64,000 bases of DNA from Atherix ibis (lineage: Eukaryota; Arthropoda; Insecta; Diptera; Athericidae), in contig OY282609.1 in NCBI GenBank assembly GCA_958298945.1, forward strand, positions 39,467,212-39,531,211. Direction: 5' to 3'. Below the pieces are notes generated by a model. The model was not told the DNA's origin, made no database searches, and was given only the letters and a program-made list of their open reading frames with translations. Positions 32,653 to 46,480 of the stretch are shown here, one piece after another (positions within the stretch are counted from its first letter, which is position 1; the number at the start of each line of letters is the position of its first letter). Made by a program: the position numbers and the translations under genes.

Positions 32653-35069
32653 GGATATTAACAAATATTTTTATTGCAATAAATTTTATGATATTTATAA
32701 GTTTTCTATTCCCTTTTGTCTATTAGCACATCGTCAACACATAGTGTATTTATATATATGTATAATGTAAATATGAGTGAATAATGGAAATTGATTCAAT
32801 ATACTACGTTGATAAGCGAATATTATGATGAACATATAGTCGATAATTCTATATTATATGTAGATGAACGTATATCCTAATATATAATCGTAATCGAGTA
32901 ATGGTTTATTATAGCAAATAGTAAAACAGAATATGTGTGTTGTACACGGGACGTATGGCGGGGTCACTAAGAATCGATATCAATTCGACAATTTAATGTT
33001 TGAATTTAGTATTGCCGACAATAAGAAGGGGTGGTTAAGAAATAACTAAACACAGCAAAAAGCAAATAAATAAGACCTAGTCCTTCAATGTTATTTTACG
33101 TACTCATATATATTATATGTATATAGCACCTATATACCCAGATTTACATATGAAAAGTGTACACATTGTTTGTATATATCTGTTTTATCTATTTATATAC
33201 TTCTAAACGATAGCATACATTTAGTGTTTTACTATAAATACTTCTAAACATATATATAAATATACAGAAAATTTGATAGAAAAAGCAAAGACAGTAGTGG
33301 GGCAGCTATGGTGGCGATGGCAATGGCAATGGCAACGACAATAGCAAATGAGGGGTTTTGCAAGGTGGTAATTTCGATCGATAACAGATCTGTTTTAAGT
33401 CCGACCATATATAGTATTTTCATCCTTTTCAGTGCTTTCTTTTTTATCTCTTTTTACCCTAGTCTGCTGGCTTTGTTATGTTTGGATAAATTTACAACCA
33501 TGAAGGGGTCACAAAGAATGGACAGTGGGGCGTTACTTTTGGCCCATATTCATCTCAGAATCTCTCTATAGTTTTCTATCTCATTCTAAGCTTTACTGAC
33601 AATCTACTTACTGTATCGAAAAATATCATAATATTGAAAGAGAAAAGTGGTAATGGAAATGGAACGAGTCACATCGGAGAATAAGGAATATATCATTTGT
33701 GAAGATGTGCACGAATCTGAGTCGATTAATTCTCACATATGTATTTAGTAAAGATGTTTTGAGGAGCGAAGGCAGAGTTCGAGGTCAGCATTAGTTGAAT
33801 ACGCACGGACATAATACGGAAAAGAAACAATACGCGTACATATTACTCAATAGTTTACATGTGACTGCTTCGATCATATAAATGTGCAAAAAATACATGG
33901 AAAATATTTTCTCATCAGGTAATGCACATAACCACACGAAAAAGGTAACCAATTCCTATCTGCAGGGGGTTACGAAATACATGGAAAGATAGTTTCAGCA
34001 CTCGCCCTTATATTAGTCGAACACTATTTGGTCAATATTATTTGTACAAAACTTCGGAGAGAACTGAGAAAAGGACCCAAATAGTGTAACGGAGAAATTC
34101 CAGTTGTATTGCAACATTTCTTTATATAATACATTCTGAAACTTGTATATAACGATTATAACCAATACTTTGCTTTTCACCAAAGCTATTAAAAATTCTT
34201 ACTCGATGTGCACCTATTTTCTACTATACATGCATATATGGGAACAAACTTTCAAGATTGATTTCTATTTCCTATTTTAGTCCCATATTTTTTGTTGAAT
34301 CAATACATGCCTAAAAGATTTTCAGTTTATACACCCGCACACCACATATATAGTGTGTTTGATGTTTATTATACATCTAAACATACGCATGTATTTTATA
34401 TGAAAAAATGAATAGTGTCATTTCTATTCGATAAATACGGAAATTTTCACATATGCCCTATTTAATTTTCTCTTTATCCTTCTATTCGAATTTCTCATTG
34501 AATAACAATTATATTACTAAAACTGTAATGACAAATTTGAATATTACATAAGATTTTATTTGAATAAAATAAAATTGCATACATTTAATTTTGCTTTTAT
34601 GTTAAATAATTTTACTGTAATTTTGCCATTAAATATTGATTTTAAATTATATAATTTTAGAAAAGTGTTTTTAATTTTCATATACAATACGTATGTTTTA
34701 AAGAAGTTAAAAATTCAATAAAAAACAATAAACCAGCATGTAAGCTTTATTTTATTGCAAATCTGTATTATAATTAATAAATTTAGACAAATTGGTATAA
34801 TATTGAATTTTTAATAGTTTAAGTTTAAGAAGGATAAATTATTTAAAAACTACAATACTAATCTATAAGACATTTTAGTTTACTTAAGAAGACTCAACAA
34901 ATATTATTTAACCATTTTTTTAGTATCCACTCTAATTATTACATTTAAATTTTAAACTTTAATATTTGTTCAAATGGTGTAATACACTTCGCTATTATAA
35001 AGTATTTATTGCCGTAATCATTTTATATTCCATAAAAAAAAAAGAAAAAAAAAGTTCATAATTGATAGT
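32653..35069. other. non-coding region with a short ATGGCA repeat
   Basis: At 33311-33335 gtggcgatggcaatggcaat and on forms a short repeat that creates the Met-Ala start of an otherwise unremarkable frame (33308-33571). The stretch 32940-34060 is of higher complexity than its flanks but shows no exon-like structure or repeats that I can name. Confidence 0.45.
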
Positions 35070-35300
35070 AACGGTTTATTTTCAAAAAATACACGCAGAG
35101 CAAAATGCACCCCAGACAGTCACTTTTCGTAAGTATTGTGGCTTCTCCATAGTCACTTGTGTTTTTGCTGACCTCCATATACGACAATTTTGCTTATTAG
35201 TGTATCCATCAAGCGAAAGAAATGAGCCTCAGGAAAATTGGTTCGATAAGTTAGCATTTATAGTCTCTACATTTTATGGTCGGTTAAACGATATATAATG
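35070..35300 (-). mobile_element. fragment of DDE transposon (NKQNCRIW family)
   Basis: The minus frame reads FLSLDGYTNKQNCRIWRSAK, then MEKPQYLRKVTVWGAFCSA. This is the region after the first catalytic Asp (SDEAHF) in the same transposase family as 7480, 48650 and 62237. Here the DEA codons are replaced by a stop plus Gly-Ser. The rest of the element is not recognised. Confidence 0.72.
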
Positions 35301-37032
35301 TAAAAGCTAGACTACCATCCAAGGAGTCGTGGCTCGGAATCCCACTTAGGCATGGTCCTTTCCCAAAATTTTTCTATTTCCAAACAACTACTTTACTTTC
35401 CATTCTACTTTAAATTATTTATACCGTATTCCTCTCCTTAACAAAAAGGACGGAAAAAACACCTGAAGAAACCATCAGCCATTAGAAACGCGGAAATATG
35501 AATACTAGCTTTCATTAATAAACACCCGTATTGGTCAAAGACAACAATCCCAAATGGACATTAAGGCCGCTTCTTCTACTGGACGACAGCATGACCACCA
35601 AACTGTACAAAAAATAAACAATAGGATAGCTGCATCGGACCGATCATCTGCTAAGCGAAGGCTACAACATGATTTTAAAACCAATGGAATAGTAATTAGA
35701 ACATTTGTAAATAGGTCCCCAACTTCCGAAAGGAATGTTAAAGGGAAAATAGAATAGAATGTGAAATGGCAAATTTTAGACCAAACAAATATTTAACTTG
35801 GATGACATATACGAATATGTTTGACCGCTGTTAAATAATAAGATTGTACTTTATAACCCGATGATTGTAATGATTCTGCAATGGTGTTGATTGTAATGAT
35901 CCTGAAAAATCGACTGAAGCAGGTTATTCCATATTAGAATTGAGAGGGTGAAAAAACAATCTCTATATTTTACAGTACGTCCGAAAATGGGAAATAGAGA
36001 ATAAACTGATGTGCATTCTTGGCGAAACGAATATTACTGTGCAACAATTGAATGGATAGAATGCAACTGGAACTGTTAATACAAAATACGATAAAGGAGG
36101 AAAGTTAACATTATGGTAATGTTCTAATAAGTCTAATTACTCCGTAATATTTTTGTTACCTGGCTATATAAGAAGCAGTGAGAAATTTCTTACAACATTT
36201 TGCTGCATTTTAAGTGATATTAAATATGTGATGATTACAAACCGAGGTAATCATTAACATGTTAACACACATAAATGAATGGACAATTTCTCGATCTCAT
36301 TAATGCAAGTATTATTCATGGATTGTGGCTGTGGATTTCGGCTTCGATTTAGAGACAAAAGGCAGCTCTGTATTTTGGAAGTATTATAATCCACTTTGTG
36401 TTTCGAGCCTCATAGTAATATATCATATAAGTTTAACAAAAGTTACCTTTCCAATTACACGGCAAGACATGAATCAGGAAACTAATATAAAAACTCTGAG
36501 TACCTATTAAGGGAAACAATGGATTTAATAAGAAATAGCATACATGAGATTATTTTTGAAAATAAGAAAAATAGTTGAAGATAAAACAGAAACCTGGGTT
36601 GTACAAGCATTAATTTGGTGGACTCTTAACTTGAAGCCAATCAAAACAACTTGGATTGAACTTGGAGGAAATCATCGATACCATATTCACGAATTTCGAC
36701 AAGAGTATGATGAAAAACTCTGTTAAATGTTTGAAATATCAAGTAAAATAGTCCTGGCTCCAGAAGAGTGTGGCTCCAGTTTTCGTCTAAATATGCCGTT
36801 AAATTACCAGTGGATATACATCCAGGGAAACCATGTTGAGTGTCATTGAAGAATCTTCTTTTATTCAAGATATGTCATTAGAAATTAGAGAGGTTACAAC
36901 AATGGGTTGCTACTTGGAGGGAATGGTTTTTTGGGGATTGATTGAACAAATATTGTTTTCTATCTATTCAGAAAAGCATATGCAATGGTTATCTTTGAGT
37001 AATTAACTTTCCGGTAATTATATTCACATTAT
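35301..37032. other. decayed sequence of unknown origin
   Basis: Short plus frames at 35554-35757 (GRQHDHQTVQKINNRIAA and on, Arg/Lys-rich, reminiscent of a Tc1 HTH linker but not convincing), 36325-36510 and 36544-36726 (IRKIVEDKTETWVVQALIWW). Balanced composition suggests old mobile DNA. No terminal repeats were found. Confidence 0.35.
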
Positions 37033-37592
37033 TGTTGCAATCTTACGTAGATTCAATAGATAGAGTAAAAGACTGTTTTTGTTTATTTAGGATTTTCTTT
37101 ATTTTACTAAGTTATATTTCGTGAAAAGTTTTTGTTTGAGTAGGTTGCTCGAATCCTAATTGAATCTTTTTGCTGTATTTCCACTTCACACTGTATTTCG
37201 GCGATCTAACTTTATCCACCGATCACTTAAATAGGGATTCTCGTTTATACTTCTCGACTTTATTCGTCTTTTGCTCTATTACTTTCCGACTGTAACCAGT
37301 CATTGCTTAATTGCTATTCAGATTGACTTTATTCGAAAGCCCGACTTTATTCCGCTGTTCTCACTAATAACTCCAGATTTTAAACAGTTGTTCTTGAGTC
37401 ACTTTTCTGACTGAATTCGCTAGCATATTTATACTGCTCCGGCGTTCTTTTAAAAAATTCCGGAACCGAACTTTCTTGAATATTCTGAAACTCTCTGGAA
37501 CCGCTCTTCAAGATGTAAATGATTACAAGATTAACTATATTGATGTAAATGATTACAAGATTAACAAGATTTTAAAGATGTAAATGATTACA
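37033..37592 (-). mobile_element. probable solo LTR of an LTR retrotransposon
   Basis: Read on the minus strand it begins near 37592 with tgtaatcatttaca and ends gattgcaaca at 37033, the tgt...aca form of LTRs. It holds a TATA box (37426-37433), an initiator-like tcagtc about 20 bases downstream, then a 330-base transcribed part with aataaa at 37103-37098. Upstream of the TATA lie alternating gaa/ttc blocks resembling heat-shock elements, and tandem repeats. No gag or pol is attached and no partner LTR was found. Exact ends and target duplication are uncertain. Confidence 0.6.
37426..37433 (-). promoter_or_regulatory. TATA box of the solo LTR promoter
   Basis: Minus-strand tataaata with a GC-richer upstream flank (gccggagcag) and tcagtc following (A at 37412). 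The gaa/ttc blocks are about 25-75 bases upstream (37456-37500 on the plus strand). Confidence 0.6.
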
Positions 37593-37600
37593 ATATTAAC
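37512..37600. repeat. three 24-bp direct repeats
   Basis: Units gatgtaaatgattacaagat and on at 37512-37535, 37542-37565 and 37577-37600 (the last with one change). Spacing is 30 and 35 bases. Two of the units lie fully and one partly in the upstream part of the LTR. Confidence 0.92.
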
Positions 37601-40600
37601 TATATTGTTATTGAAAAACTTATTATTTTTGCTATTAAATTATCTATGCCTTTAAAATCATAATATAAAGATTTTTTTTCCGTATTAATTTTTATATTAA
37701 ATTAATAACAAATTAATTAAGTATGTATTTTTTTATAAACATACATACACACAAATACTTAACATTTTTGGAAATTTTTATATACATAGATACACATATT
37801 ATGTGGATCATTACCTTAATTATTGATAAATTATTTGGGAATATTTGTTAAAAATATTTATTTTTATGTTCATTTACAAACATATATAGCTGGCAGTTAA
37901 TTTTTTCCCTCAGAAAAAAAGTCAATCATAATTCATCAGCATACAAATTTTTTTTAAAAAGATATTATAGTTTGAAAACTGTTAATATGATTCGATGTTA
38001 ACGATCGAAAACATAATTTTGCAACAAATGGATAGTTCGTTATAATGGAAAAGTGGTGAAATAAATAGTGAGCATTCGCTCATAACAAAGCACCAACCAT
38101 TTTAAAGCGTAAATAAAAATGAGAAGTCCAAAGTATCAATATTATTGAGTTAAAAATATTAATTATCTTATTCCATCTAAGAAAACTTCTACTTAATCTT
38201 TTGTGACACATTTTTCTAGGGTGGCTTTGTATTCTAATAAATTAAAATTATTTAAAAAACATAAACTAAATTCAAATTGTTTCAATGCTACTTTCCTTAA
38301 TTTAGATAAAATAAATATTATATTTCATTAATATTGCAAAGCATTTTTATTTATCTCAAATATCTAAATCTATAATTATAATATTACTAAAAAATTTATA
38401 ATTTTATAATAATATGTTGGTTAATTAATGATTTTTAAATATTGAAGACTTATATACAATATAATTTAGTAAAATGATAATTTTAATAAATATTATATAA
38501 GATTTATAGCTATACCTAAGCAGGTAATACTATGATCGTTGTTAATAATATAATATTTCGCATATATAAATGCTTTAAATGAGCATAATAAACAATCTTC
38601 AATTACTACATCCATTTTCTATTTCAAAACCACTAATTTTCACATATATATACATTATTATATGCCATACTAAAGGCCATAGTACAATACAAAATCACTA
38701 GTTATAATGAATTACTGTAGAAATAATTTGAAAAAATTTACCTAATCAAAATATATTTGAAATGATTTAATGATTTGATTTATTAATAATATTGAATACG
38801 AGACATGGTGTTATATAAAAATGTCCTTTATCACTTACTCGACGATAAATATTTTTCTAAAGTAGTTATATCACCTATGAAAATAAAGAACCATATGCAA
38901 AAAAGCCTTTAAAGGCACATTTGTTTTTATGAACATTTATGTGTACTCACCATTACATTTATTTTTTGTTTCAAAATTTATATTAAATAGATCGCTTTAA
39001 CTTCATCACATGAAATTATCGTAAAATAAAAAAACAACTTATAAAGTGAAATGGACGTACTATTAATTGAGGTAAACTTGTTGTATTTTTGTACAATATT
39101 ATAGAAATATACAAAAAAAAAAACAAGAGCATAGAAAAAATAATAGTCTAAAGAACAATAACAAATTAACAATTTGGTTTCCTTTAGATCGCAAGATTTA
39201 TGAAGCGGAAAGCATTTTACATGAAAATAAAAATGAGGCAGCCGAAAAAGTAAATTGCGGAAAAGTGTTTTAAGTGGCCGACAAGCTACATTGATAAGAC
39301 TTATGTTCATGTCCATAAAGTTCTAAATATGTGCAAGACGACAGGTGCACAGTTCTACAGAGTCAAAGTCTGAGTCCGTCAACGGCTAAACCTAACCTAT
39401 ATTACCCGCCCATGCAATAGACTGAATCAAATGTTCAATAAGTTTTATACGAGTATTATACCATTTAAGGCATCTCCAGATATCAATATTACTTTTATTA
39501 ACTGTTTAATTTTTACTTTTTGATAGCATTACTTATACATTGTGCATTGGTTTTAAAGACAGGAAACTGAAATGAAAATTGTAAAAATTTAATTTGAAAT
39601 TCATTACATAATTGATTCCAATTAAGTAAGAAAATGCCATACTAGACTTAAAAATTTCAAAAATATTATAAAATTACAGACCTTAATTTCGTAACATTTA
39701 AAAAGAACTTATCGTTTTTACAAGCTCACATTATTGTTTCCACAAGCATCTCAAGAAAGTACTCTAAAACTGTTAAGGTTTTTATAGAGTTTAAGGACGA
39801 TTAAGAAATTCGTGTATGTGGTTGGAAAAAAACCTTTGACTAAATTTAATTTCATTTAACTACTATTATTGATAATTTTACGACAAAAGTTGCTACTTTG
39901 TTTTACTATAAAAGATAAAACTTATTTGAGTTTTCAAATTCATAGATACATATAATTTTTCTTTTACTTCTGTGTACATATTGTTCTATATATAATTCTT
40001 AAGAATTATTACATAGTTTCTACATAATATTGAAATTATTTAATCAATTTTCCATTTATTTATCATATATTGATACTTTATTTATATAAATATAAAAAAG
40101 GTTGGAAATATTTACCTGCACTGAAGATCTTAAGCAAATAATCTTAGGAAATCGAATAAAAGTGAAACCAATCGAAGTAATATAGGTCAAAAAGGGAGTG
40201 GATATTAGTTATAATTTTTTCCATCTCATAAAAGTAGTGAAGGAAAACTGTTCGTCCTTAATTTACATGACTACTTATAAAACACACCTTTTGCATGACT
40301 GAATCAACTTCATTAAAAATGAAAACAATATCGAAGCAATAAGAAAAAGGAAGGTTTCCTTTCATCTGCATTGTTTCTGTAACCCACGAATAACCCATAA
40401 TTTCCAATATTGATATCACCCCTTAAGTTTGCCGCCCTTAATTTTGTAAGCTTTTACGCTGGAATTATGTGAATATTAAGAGACAAAAAAGGAGCAAATA
40501 GAAATCAACAATAATATATTATAGTATCTGTCCATCTCGATAATAAATTTAATTATTTATTATTAAGTTAACGGAAATTTTAGCTTTTACTCAGAAATAT

Positions 40601-43600
40601 TGTATCTATTTTACAATGTTGTTTTTCACATGTATATCCATTTGCGGCAAATTTTATTATAATTACGTATAAAAATTGTAGTCATATGTATATAAGCACA
40701 TGTATAAGTTTTATTAAAATTAATATAGATAAAAAGGGTATATGCACAAATAATATAGATTTAACAAAAACTAAAATAATGCAAATGCGATTTGTGGTGC
40801 CATAAAAGTCATAATTATAAAATTTATTCTATATATTATTTAATAATATAGAAATAGAATTTTCATATATTTTAATGTATATTTATTGGGACAGTTTTGC
40901 CAATTTTGTAATGTGTAAAAATTAAATAAATATATATATATGAAAATTCATATCATTTTTGTTATTATTGCTTTTTGCCGCTTTATTTTGAGTAGTTGCA
41001 ATTTTATGTATTATTTGTCAGTATATACATATAAAGGGAGCCCTTTACTTTTGATGTTTTCTTTCATCAATCAATAGTATTTTACACAAAAAACAAATTT
41101 GCCATTAGTATTTTTAAAAAAATTTAATAACATAAAAATAAATAATTAAATATATTTTCATTGAGAAAAGAAAAGGCTGACATTTTAATAAGGATATTTC
41201 GCTTTATTAATTTTGAATTAGGTAAATTCATATTGCAGATAAAATTTTTAAAATGTATTTTTGAGTGTAGTCTATTAAGAAGTACTGAAGATAATCTAGT
41301 ATCATTACATTTACTGATTGGCATATCTTTTATGAGTGCTAGTAAGCTTCAAATAACTCAAGTCAAGCTTTCAAAATAATAGAAAGGCTGCGTTCACAAC
41401 AGACAGAGACTATTTCACAATTATACTATGAGAAACGCGTCAGCTATACTATATATAAAATTTTATAAACTTGAATTATATACTAGTAAAAATTTCCTAG
41501 CACGCGTTAACTAATAAAAGAGTCTAAGTAAATACACTATTTTACATATGAACGCGTACTAGGAATAATTTCCAAAAAGAAGGAAGTTGAAGATTTAAAC
41601 AGATGCCATTTTACGAGCTTAATAAGTTTGAATTAGATATAGAAATATTTAATTTATTTAACGTATTTTAAAAGATAAGCCAAGATAAAAATATATACAT
41701 ACATGTACATTAGTAAAAATTTTAATTTACATATCTTAATGCGAGAAATATTTGATATATTCAATTATTATTTAAATATAATTTTTTTTAATTTCTATAT
41801 AAATTGTCAAATACGAAATGTAAAATGCAAAATAAGATAAAATAATTAAATAAATACATAAAAATTACCCTACAGATAATATTGAATGTATTTTTCAGGA
41901 GTGCCACATTAAGCAAATATAATTATTCTCCAATTTTTTATTCTTCATTGATATTGCTTATGCTATTATTTTATATATTCTTTTCGATTTTTCTTAAAAA
42001 CCCACCTTTTTTTTAAAAAAAATATATAAATTTAAACCCTATTTTATTATACATTTATCAATTTCCTTATTATTAATATTTCCTTTTATAATAAACATAA
42101 TTTTCATGTTTTCTTTTTTTCTATAAAACGTTATATTTCTTATGAAAGAATCATTTTTTATCATATGAAAAAAATGATGCAATATACGGATACGGGTCTG
42201 TAAAAAAAAATGCTTTAACTTTAATAGAAATTATAAAAATAATGCTCAAATATAACAATAAAAATAGTAGAAATAATAATGATAATCATAAGAAACATTT
42301 TGAAAATGAGAAAAAATAAATTTGTATATTCTTATCGATTTTCCCTTTTTAGTACACCAACAATAAGAGAAAACAGCATAAGAAAAAGGAAATTTTTTCA
42401 ATACAAATAAAAGAAAAGAAGTAGTTAACACAATTTACAATATCTAGTAAATAACGGTACATGAGATATTCAAATTATAAAAAAAATTACATAGTATGAA
42501 TAATTCCAAAAAGGCTTTGAAAACTATAAAAAACTGAACGAACTATAGGTAATATGAAATTTAAAACAAACACATGCGTATATGGACAATCCACTCGCAT
42601 AATTATTACGTATTTGATAAATACACATGCATAAATATACAAATAAGCAAATGAAATCGAACAAACTAAAAGTTTTGCAAAATTACATATGCCCAAAAAT
42701 AATATACAAATACGCTTTATATATGGCCAAGTTTACACAATGGTTCTACTGGCCATTAAGTTTTATATGTATTTGTAGAAAATATATCGTATAAAAAGAA
42801 GCAATCGAAAAAGTAAGAATTAATCATAAGGAAATATATATGAATAAAATGACAATTGACAAAATAAAACTCTCACAACACAAGTGATCCTCTTGTCGTC
42901 TCTATAAACTACAAAATATATACAATCTAACATACTATCGCACCATTGCCAACACTAAACAACTTGGTTTATTTTTTATAAACAAGAAATTATATATGGT
43001 GCTTAAGAAAATCTTACTGAACAAGTTCCACCAATGCTTGTACACGGACCTACTGCCGTCTACTGTTCTGTTTTCCTATTTTTAGATACAATTTTTTTTA
43101 TATCATTATTATTTACAAATTTGAGCCTTTATTTTATATTTCGATCTTCTATTCTCATTTTCGATATCGTATTTTTGATTATTATTATTTTCATTTTTAT
43201 TATTACTGGTTATCATATTATATTTCATTTCCGTAAATTGTGAAATGATATCTGATCAATGTGTGTATATGTTTATATGGAGGTGCACTAGTCATGTACG
43301 TATAAATACAAAATTGCACTTTTTTTTGGTAAGATAATAATGGCGAATATTTAAAATATCTTTAATACTTTTTAAAAGTGTCCGAACTTGTTTCGACAAT
43401 AGTACTAACACATATGGACTGTAAAAAGCAAGAGGATAGGAACAATAAAAAAATAGCAAGCAAATAATAAACAAAGAACTTCAAACATTGACTCTTTAAG
43501 CAATTTATAAAAAAGCCAATAAAAATAATAAAATTAGTAAGCGGTATATGGTAATATTGTTTAAGATATTATAAAAAATCATACTAAGAAACTTTTTGTT

Positions 43601-44289
43601 TTGAATTTTTTAAACTTACTTTCAACTTTATAATTGGCGCACAAAAAGGACGAAGTTATCTTATCATGAAGTGAAATAACTACAATCAAAAAGCAAATAG
43701 TGTTAATATATGCATATACAAGTATTATATATATAGTACATAGTATATATCATATATGTATATACGTAGTATCCTATGGACACATAACCGTAATGATGCT
43801 ACCAAGCAGTACCTACACCGTAAAATTGTTTTTTTCTGATGATTTTGAGGGATGAAAATAACGGCATTGACTAGCAAATATGCCCTATAATTATTATATT
43901 ACTGCCGCTCATGTTGGGAGCATTCAAATAAAAAATTTTATACCAAAACTCACCGTTGCCTATGAGACACTGGCATATGCAAAATGTTCGCAGTCAATGG
44001 CGCCCGGACATGTGTAATAAATGGTTAGAGAACAAATTAAAAAAAAACAGTCAGAAAATTAGAAGTATTGTTATTTAAACGATTCAATTTCATTATATTT
44101 ACCATAGTTTTATCTGCATATACTTTATTTAATAAATAACAATATGAAGAATCTAATGTTTTTGATGAGAAAACAATTTATGACAATCCGCTTGAACAGA
44201 TATTGGTAGAGGCGTCAGTAATCTTAAACTAAATAAAATATTTGTGTACGAGTATCAGACCATAGCCTGTTATGAGGATACTGATAGGC
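37601..44289. other. long AT-rich non-coding region
   Basis: No gene, and no transposon recognised. Minus frame 38978-39316 and the plus/minus frames 41124-41379, 42246-42696 and 43034-43474 have AT-driven Phe/Ile/Lys/Tyr content without motifs. A minus-strand splice donor-like cag|gtaaat near 40115 could close a non-coding exon, but no matching acceptor can be chosen. Confidence 0.5.
41494..41565. repeat. imperfect inverted repeat around acgcgt
   Basis: Arms 41494-41508 (ttcctagcacgcgtt) and 41551-41565 are inverted copies with one difference, 42 bases apart. A further acgcgt lies at about 41435. It could be a tiny transposon remnant or a paired binding site. Confidence 0.65.
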
Positions 44290-44470
44290 ATTAAAAAACG
44301 CTGTGATGTTGACTCGAAAAGGCTGGAATTTCAACAGAGATGATTCCGACAAAATCCGAGACATACTGCCAATAAAATAGCTGTTGAGCTAAACAAATCT
44401 AGAGAACGGCTGCAGCACATCAAATATTTAAAAAACGCATGGTTCTACACCTAAATAAAAAAAAATGAGC
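44290..44470 (+). mobile_element. IS630-Tc1-mariner type HTH fragment
   Basis: The plus frame reads RQNPRHTANKIAVELNKSRE, then RLQHI and LKNAWF. This follows the pattern RRNPR.SARK.A.EL..S...L..IL of the second helix-turn-helix in one insect DDE transposase family, preceded by KRCDVDSKRLE. Stops flank it. The following 44480-45400 has balanced composition and may be the rest of the element, but no catalytic motif was found. Confidence 0.45.
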
Positions 44471-45409
44471 AATGTAGATGTTTCACTCGCATGAAAGTAG
44501 CACTTTGCGAAATATCGCTTTCGTCGATAACCAAAACAGTTATTTTAAAATATTCGAATAGCCATAAGAAAGCATGCCGCTACTTCGTGGTGTGAGAGCC
44601 GCACTGATTGCCGGTGGACAATTGCAAGTGATATAAAATTCATCAATTGCACTTAAAATAAATGCGACCGTATATCGCGAGTGCCTTAAAAGGCACTTTG
44701 AAGGCCTAGTCATCCGAACATTTTAGTCGCTGGATTGTACACATTCCAATAATACTTAGCACCTTCTGAGTGATCGTACACATTTCAAACAACGTTCCGA
44801 AATTAATTTCTGCGACACAAAGATTATGAAATTGTTCGGATACAAGCCCGTTGGATTTCTACATCTTGCACTTCTACAGACCAAGGTCAGCAAAAAATAA
44901 TATCAAAGTAACAATGCTTCAACGTCAGCCTTTCGCATAGCATGGAATTTTTGGATCCATCAGCTTCACAATGGGAGAAATCCGGCAAAGTAATTCTTGG
45001 TCGGGTGGCATTCACATAGAATGTGGGTGATTATGAAGACTAATTGTCGGCATAAACGACGATTAGTGTTGCCAAAAAGAAAATCATGAGGTGGAGCAAT
45101 ATATTCAATCCAAATTCTGAAATTTTGGTATGGATGTTGAATAGACTGGTCTATTGATGGTTACCCAATGCGTCCACGTATTGCCCAGTCATCGTGTCTA
45201 CGGAAACTCGACGGAGAGTTTTTTCAACCAACTTGTCAACACTTTTGTTGCCAAAAATTCTCACATGCTCCGGGAGCACATGCAACTCAGCAATCATATG
45301 TCAAGTTGCGCTAAGGCTTTGTTAAATTCCGGTAAGTATAGGGTCATGTAGTGGATCGATGCCTACAGTGTATACTGGAAAGAGTATACGCTGCGGAGAA
45401 TCGATACAC

Positions 45410-45790
45410 TGCAGTGAATCGATAATCCGACGAGTGCAACCAACACAATAAACAGCAATCAGCCGCAGTAAACAACAATTGCAACCACTTCAGCAACAAC
45501 CACAACCTCAACCACTTCAACAATCTCAACAACAATTGTGAACAACAAAATCGCCAGGTTAGAACTGCACAAGCAACACATTAACAATCACAACAACAAG
45601 TACAGCAAGTCATTACCCACAGTAACTTGAGCAGCGGCAGCAGCAACAACACTTGCTGCAACAGCAAATGTAACATCAATTAATACCACAGCAATTACAG
45701 CAGCAACTACAACAGAGCAGTTGCAATTTCAACCACAAATGCAATTCTTCAGCAAGCAACAACAGAAACTGTAGCAACATTTAAAAATAA
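45410..45790 (+). repeat. CAA/CAG-rich (opa-like) degenerate repeat tract
   Basis: Runs of caacaa, cagcag and caacca over about 370 bases. The frame with most Gln codons (CAA/CAG) is broken by TAG and TAA. It could be a decayed poly-Gln exon, or part of the leader of the gypsy element that follows. Confidence 0.6.
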
Positions 45791-46163
45791 AAAGGGCAAG
45801 TAAACAAATTTATTAAAAACAAAAAAAAAACAAAAAAAAATTATTTTTCAAATTAATTTAAATAAATTAAACTATTATTAATATTTTTTTTATAAAATAC
45901 AAAAAAAATCATATTACAATTATTTTTTAAAAGTAAATTTGAAATATTAAAAATTAATAGGTAAATTGATATATGATTTCCTCTTAAGAAAATAATTTTT
46001 TTGCAATACTCTTTTATATCACTCCCATTTTGATCATTTCGAATTACCTTACTTTTCATCACGTGCGTTTTTTTTGGTTGGTTGTGTTTTCCTTCTTCCG
46101 TGCCAAACAGTATTGGTTGGTGACATCCTTGTCTGCGACTCTTGCCGATAATTTTAATTCAAC

Positions 46164-46480
46164 ATGACTACTGAAGGGGACAGATCGAACCAAGTGCAAA
46201 TGGACAGTGCGACTTTGCAGAAGCTACCGGCTTTTTGGCCCAACATGCCTGAAGCTTGAATTTTCACAGTAATGCCTGAAGCTTGAATCTACGACAGTAA
46301 TATTCGTTATGTGGTATGTGCCCTATCTGAAGAAATGGTCGGTAGTGTTCTTGACATTATCAAAAATCCAGGTTCAGACAATAAATACAATACTCTGAAG
46401 GCAGTACTTATTACAGGCCACTGAGTCAGCGAATGAAAGAATATTAGAACAGCTTCTACAAGCTTATGAAATCGGTAATA
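46164..46480 (+). pseudogene. gypsy gag remnant
   Basis: The frame MTTEGDRSNQVQMDSATLQK, then LPAFWPNMPEA, stops; in the next part SNIRYVVCALSEEMVGSVLD and IIKNPGSDNKYNTLKAVLI follow. The KLP.FW...P...F and .IK.P....KY..LK..LI pattern is the N-terminal gag domain of insect gypsy elements. A 17-bp unit is duplicated (46245-46261 and 46272-46288, period 27), introducing extra codons and a second stop. A Gag knuckle was not found. Confidence 0.75.

Noticed and set aside
37512..37600. Three regularly spaced repeats, considered as a CRISPR-like array
   Set aside because: Spacers are 6-11 bases, the host is a eukaryote and the repeats are part of an LTR upstream region.
38978..39316. Minus-strand frame of 112 codons
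   Set aside because: Composition is Phe/Tyr/Ile/Lys-rich as expected from AT-rich DNA; no motif, no splice context.
40090..40160. Non-coding 5' exon of abrupt with donor cag|gtaaat on the minus strand
   Set aside because: Single donor-like motif without acceptor, transcript or conservation evidence; such motifs are common by chance.
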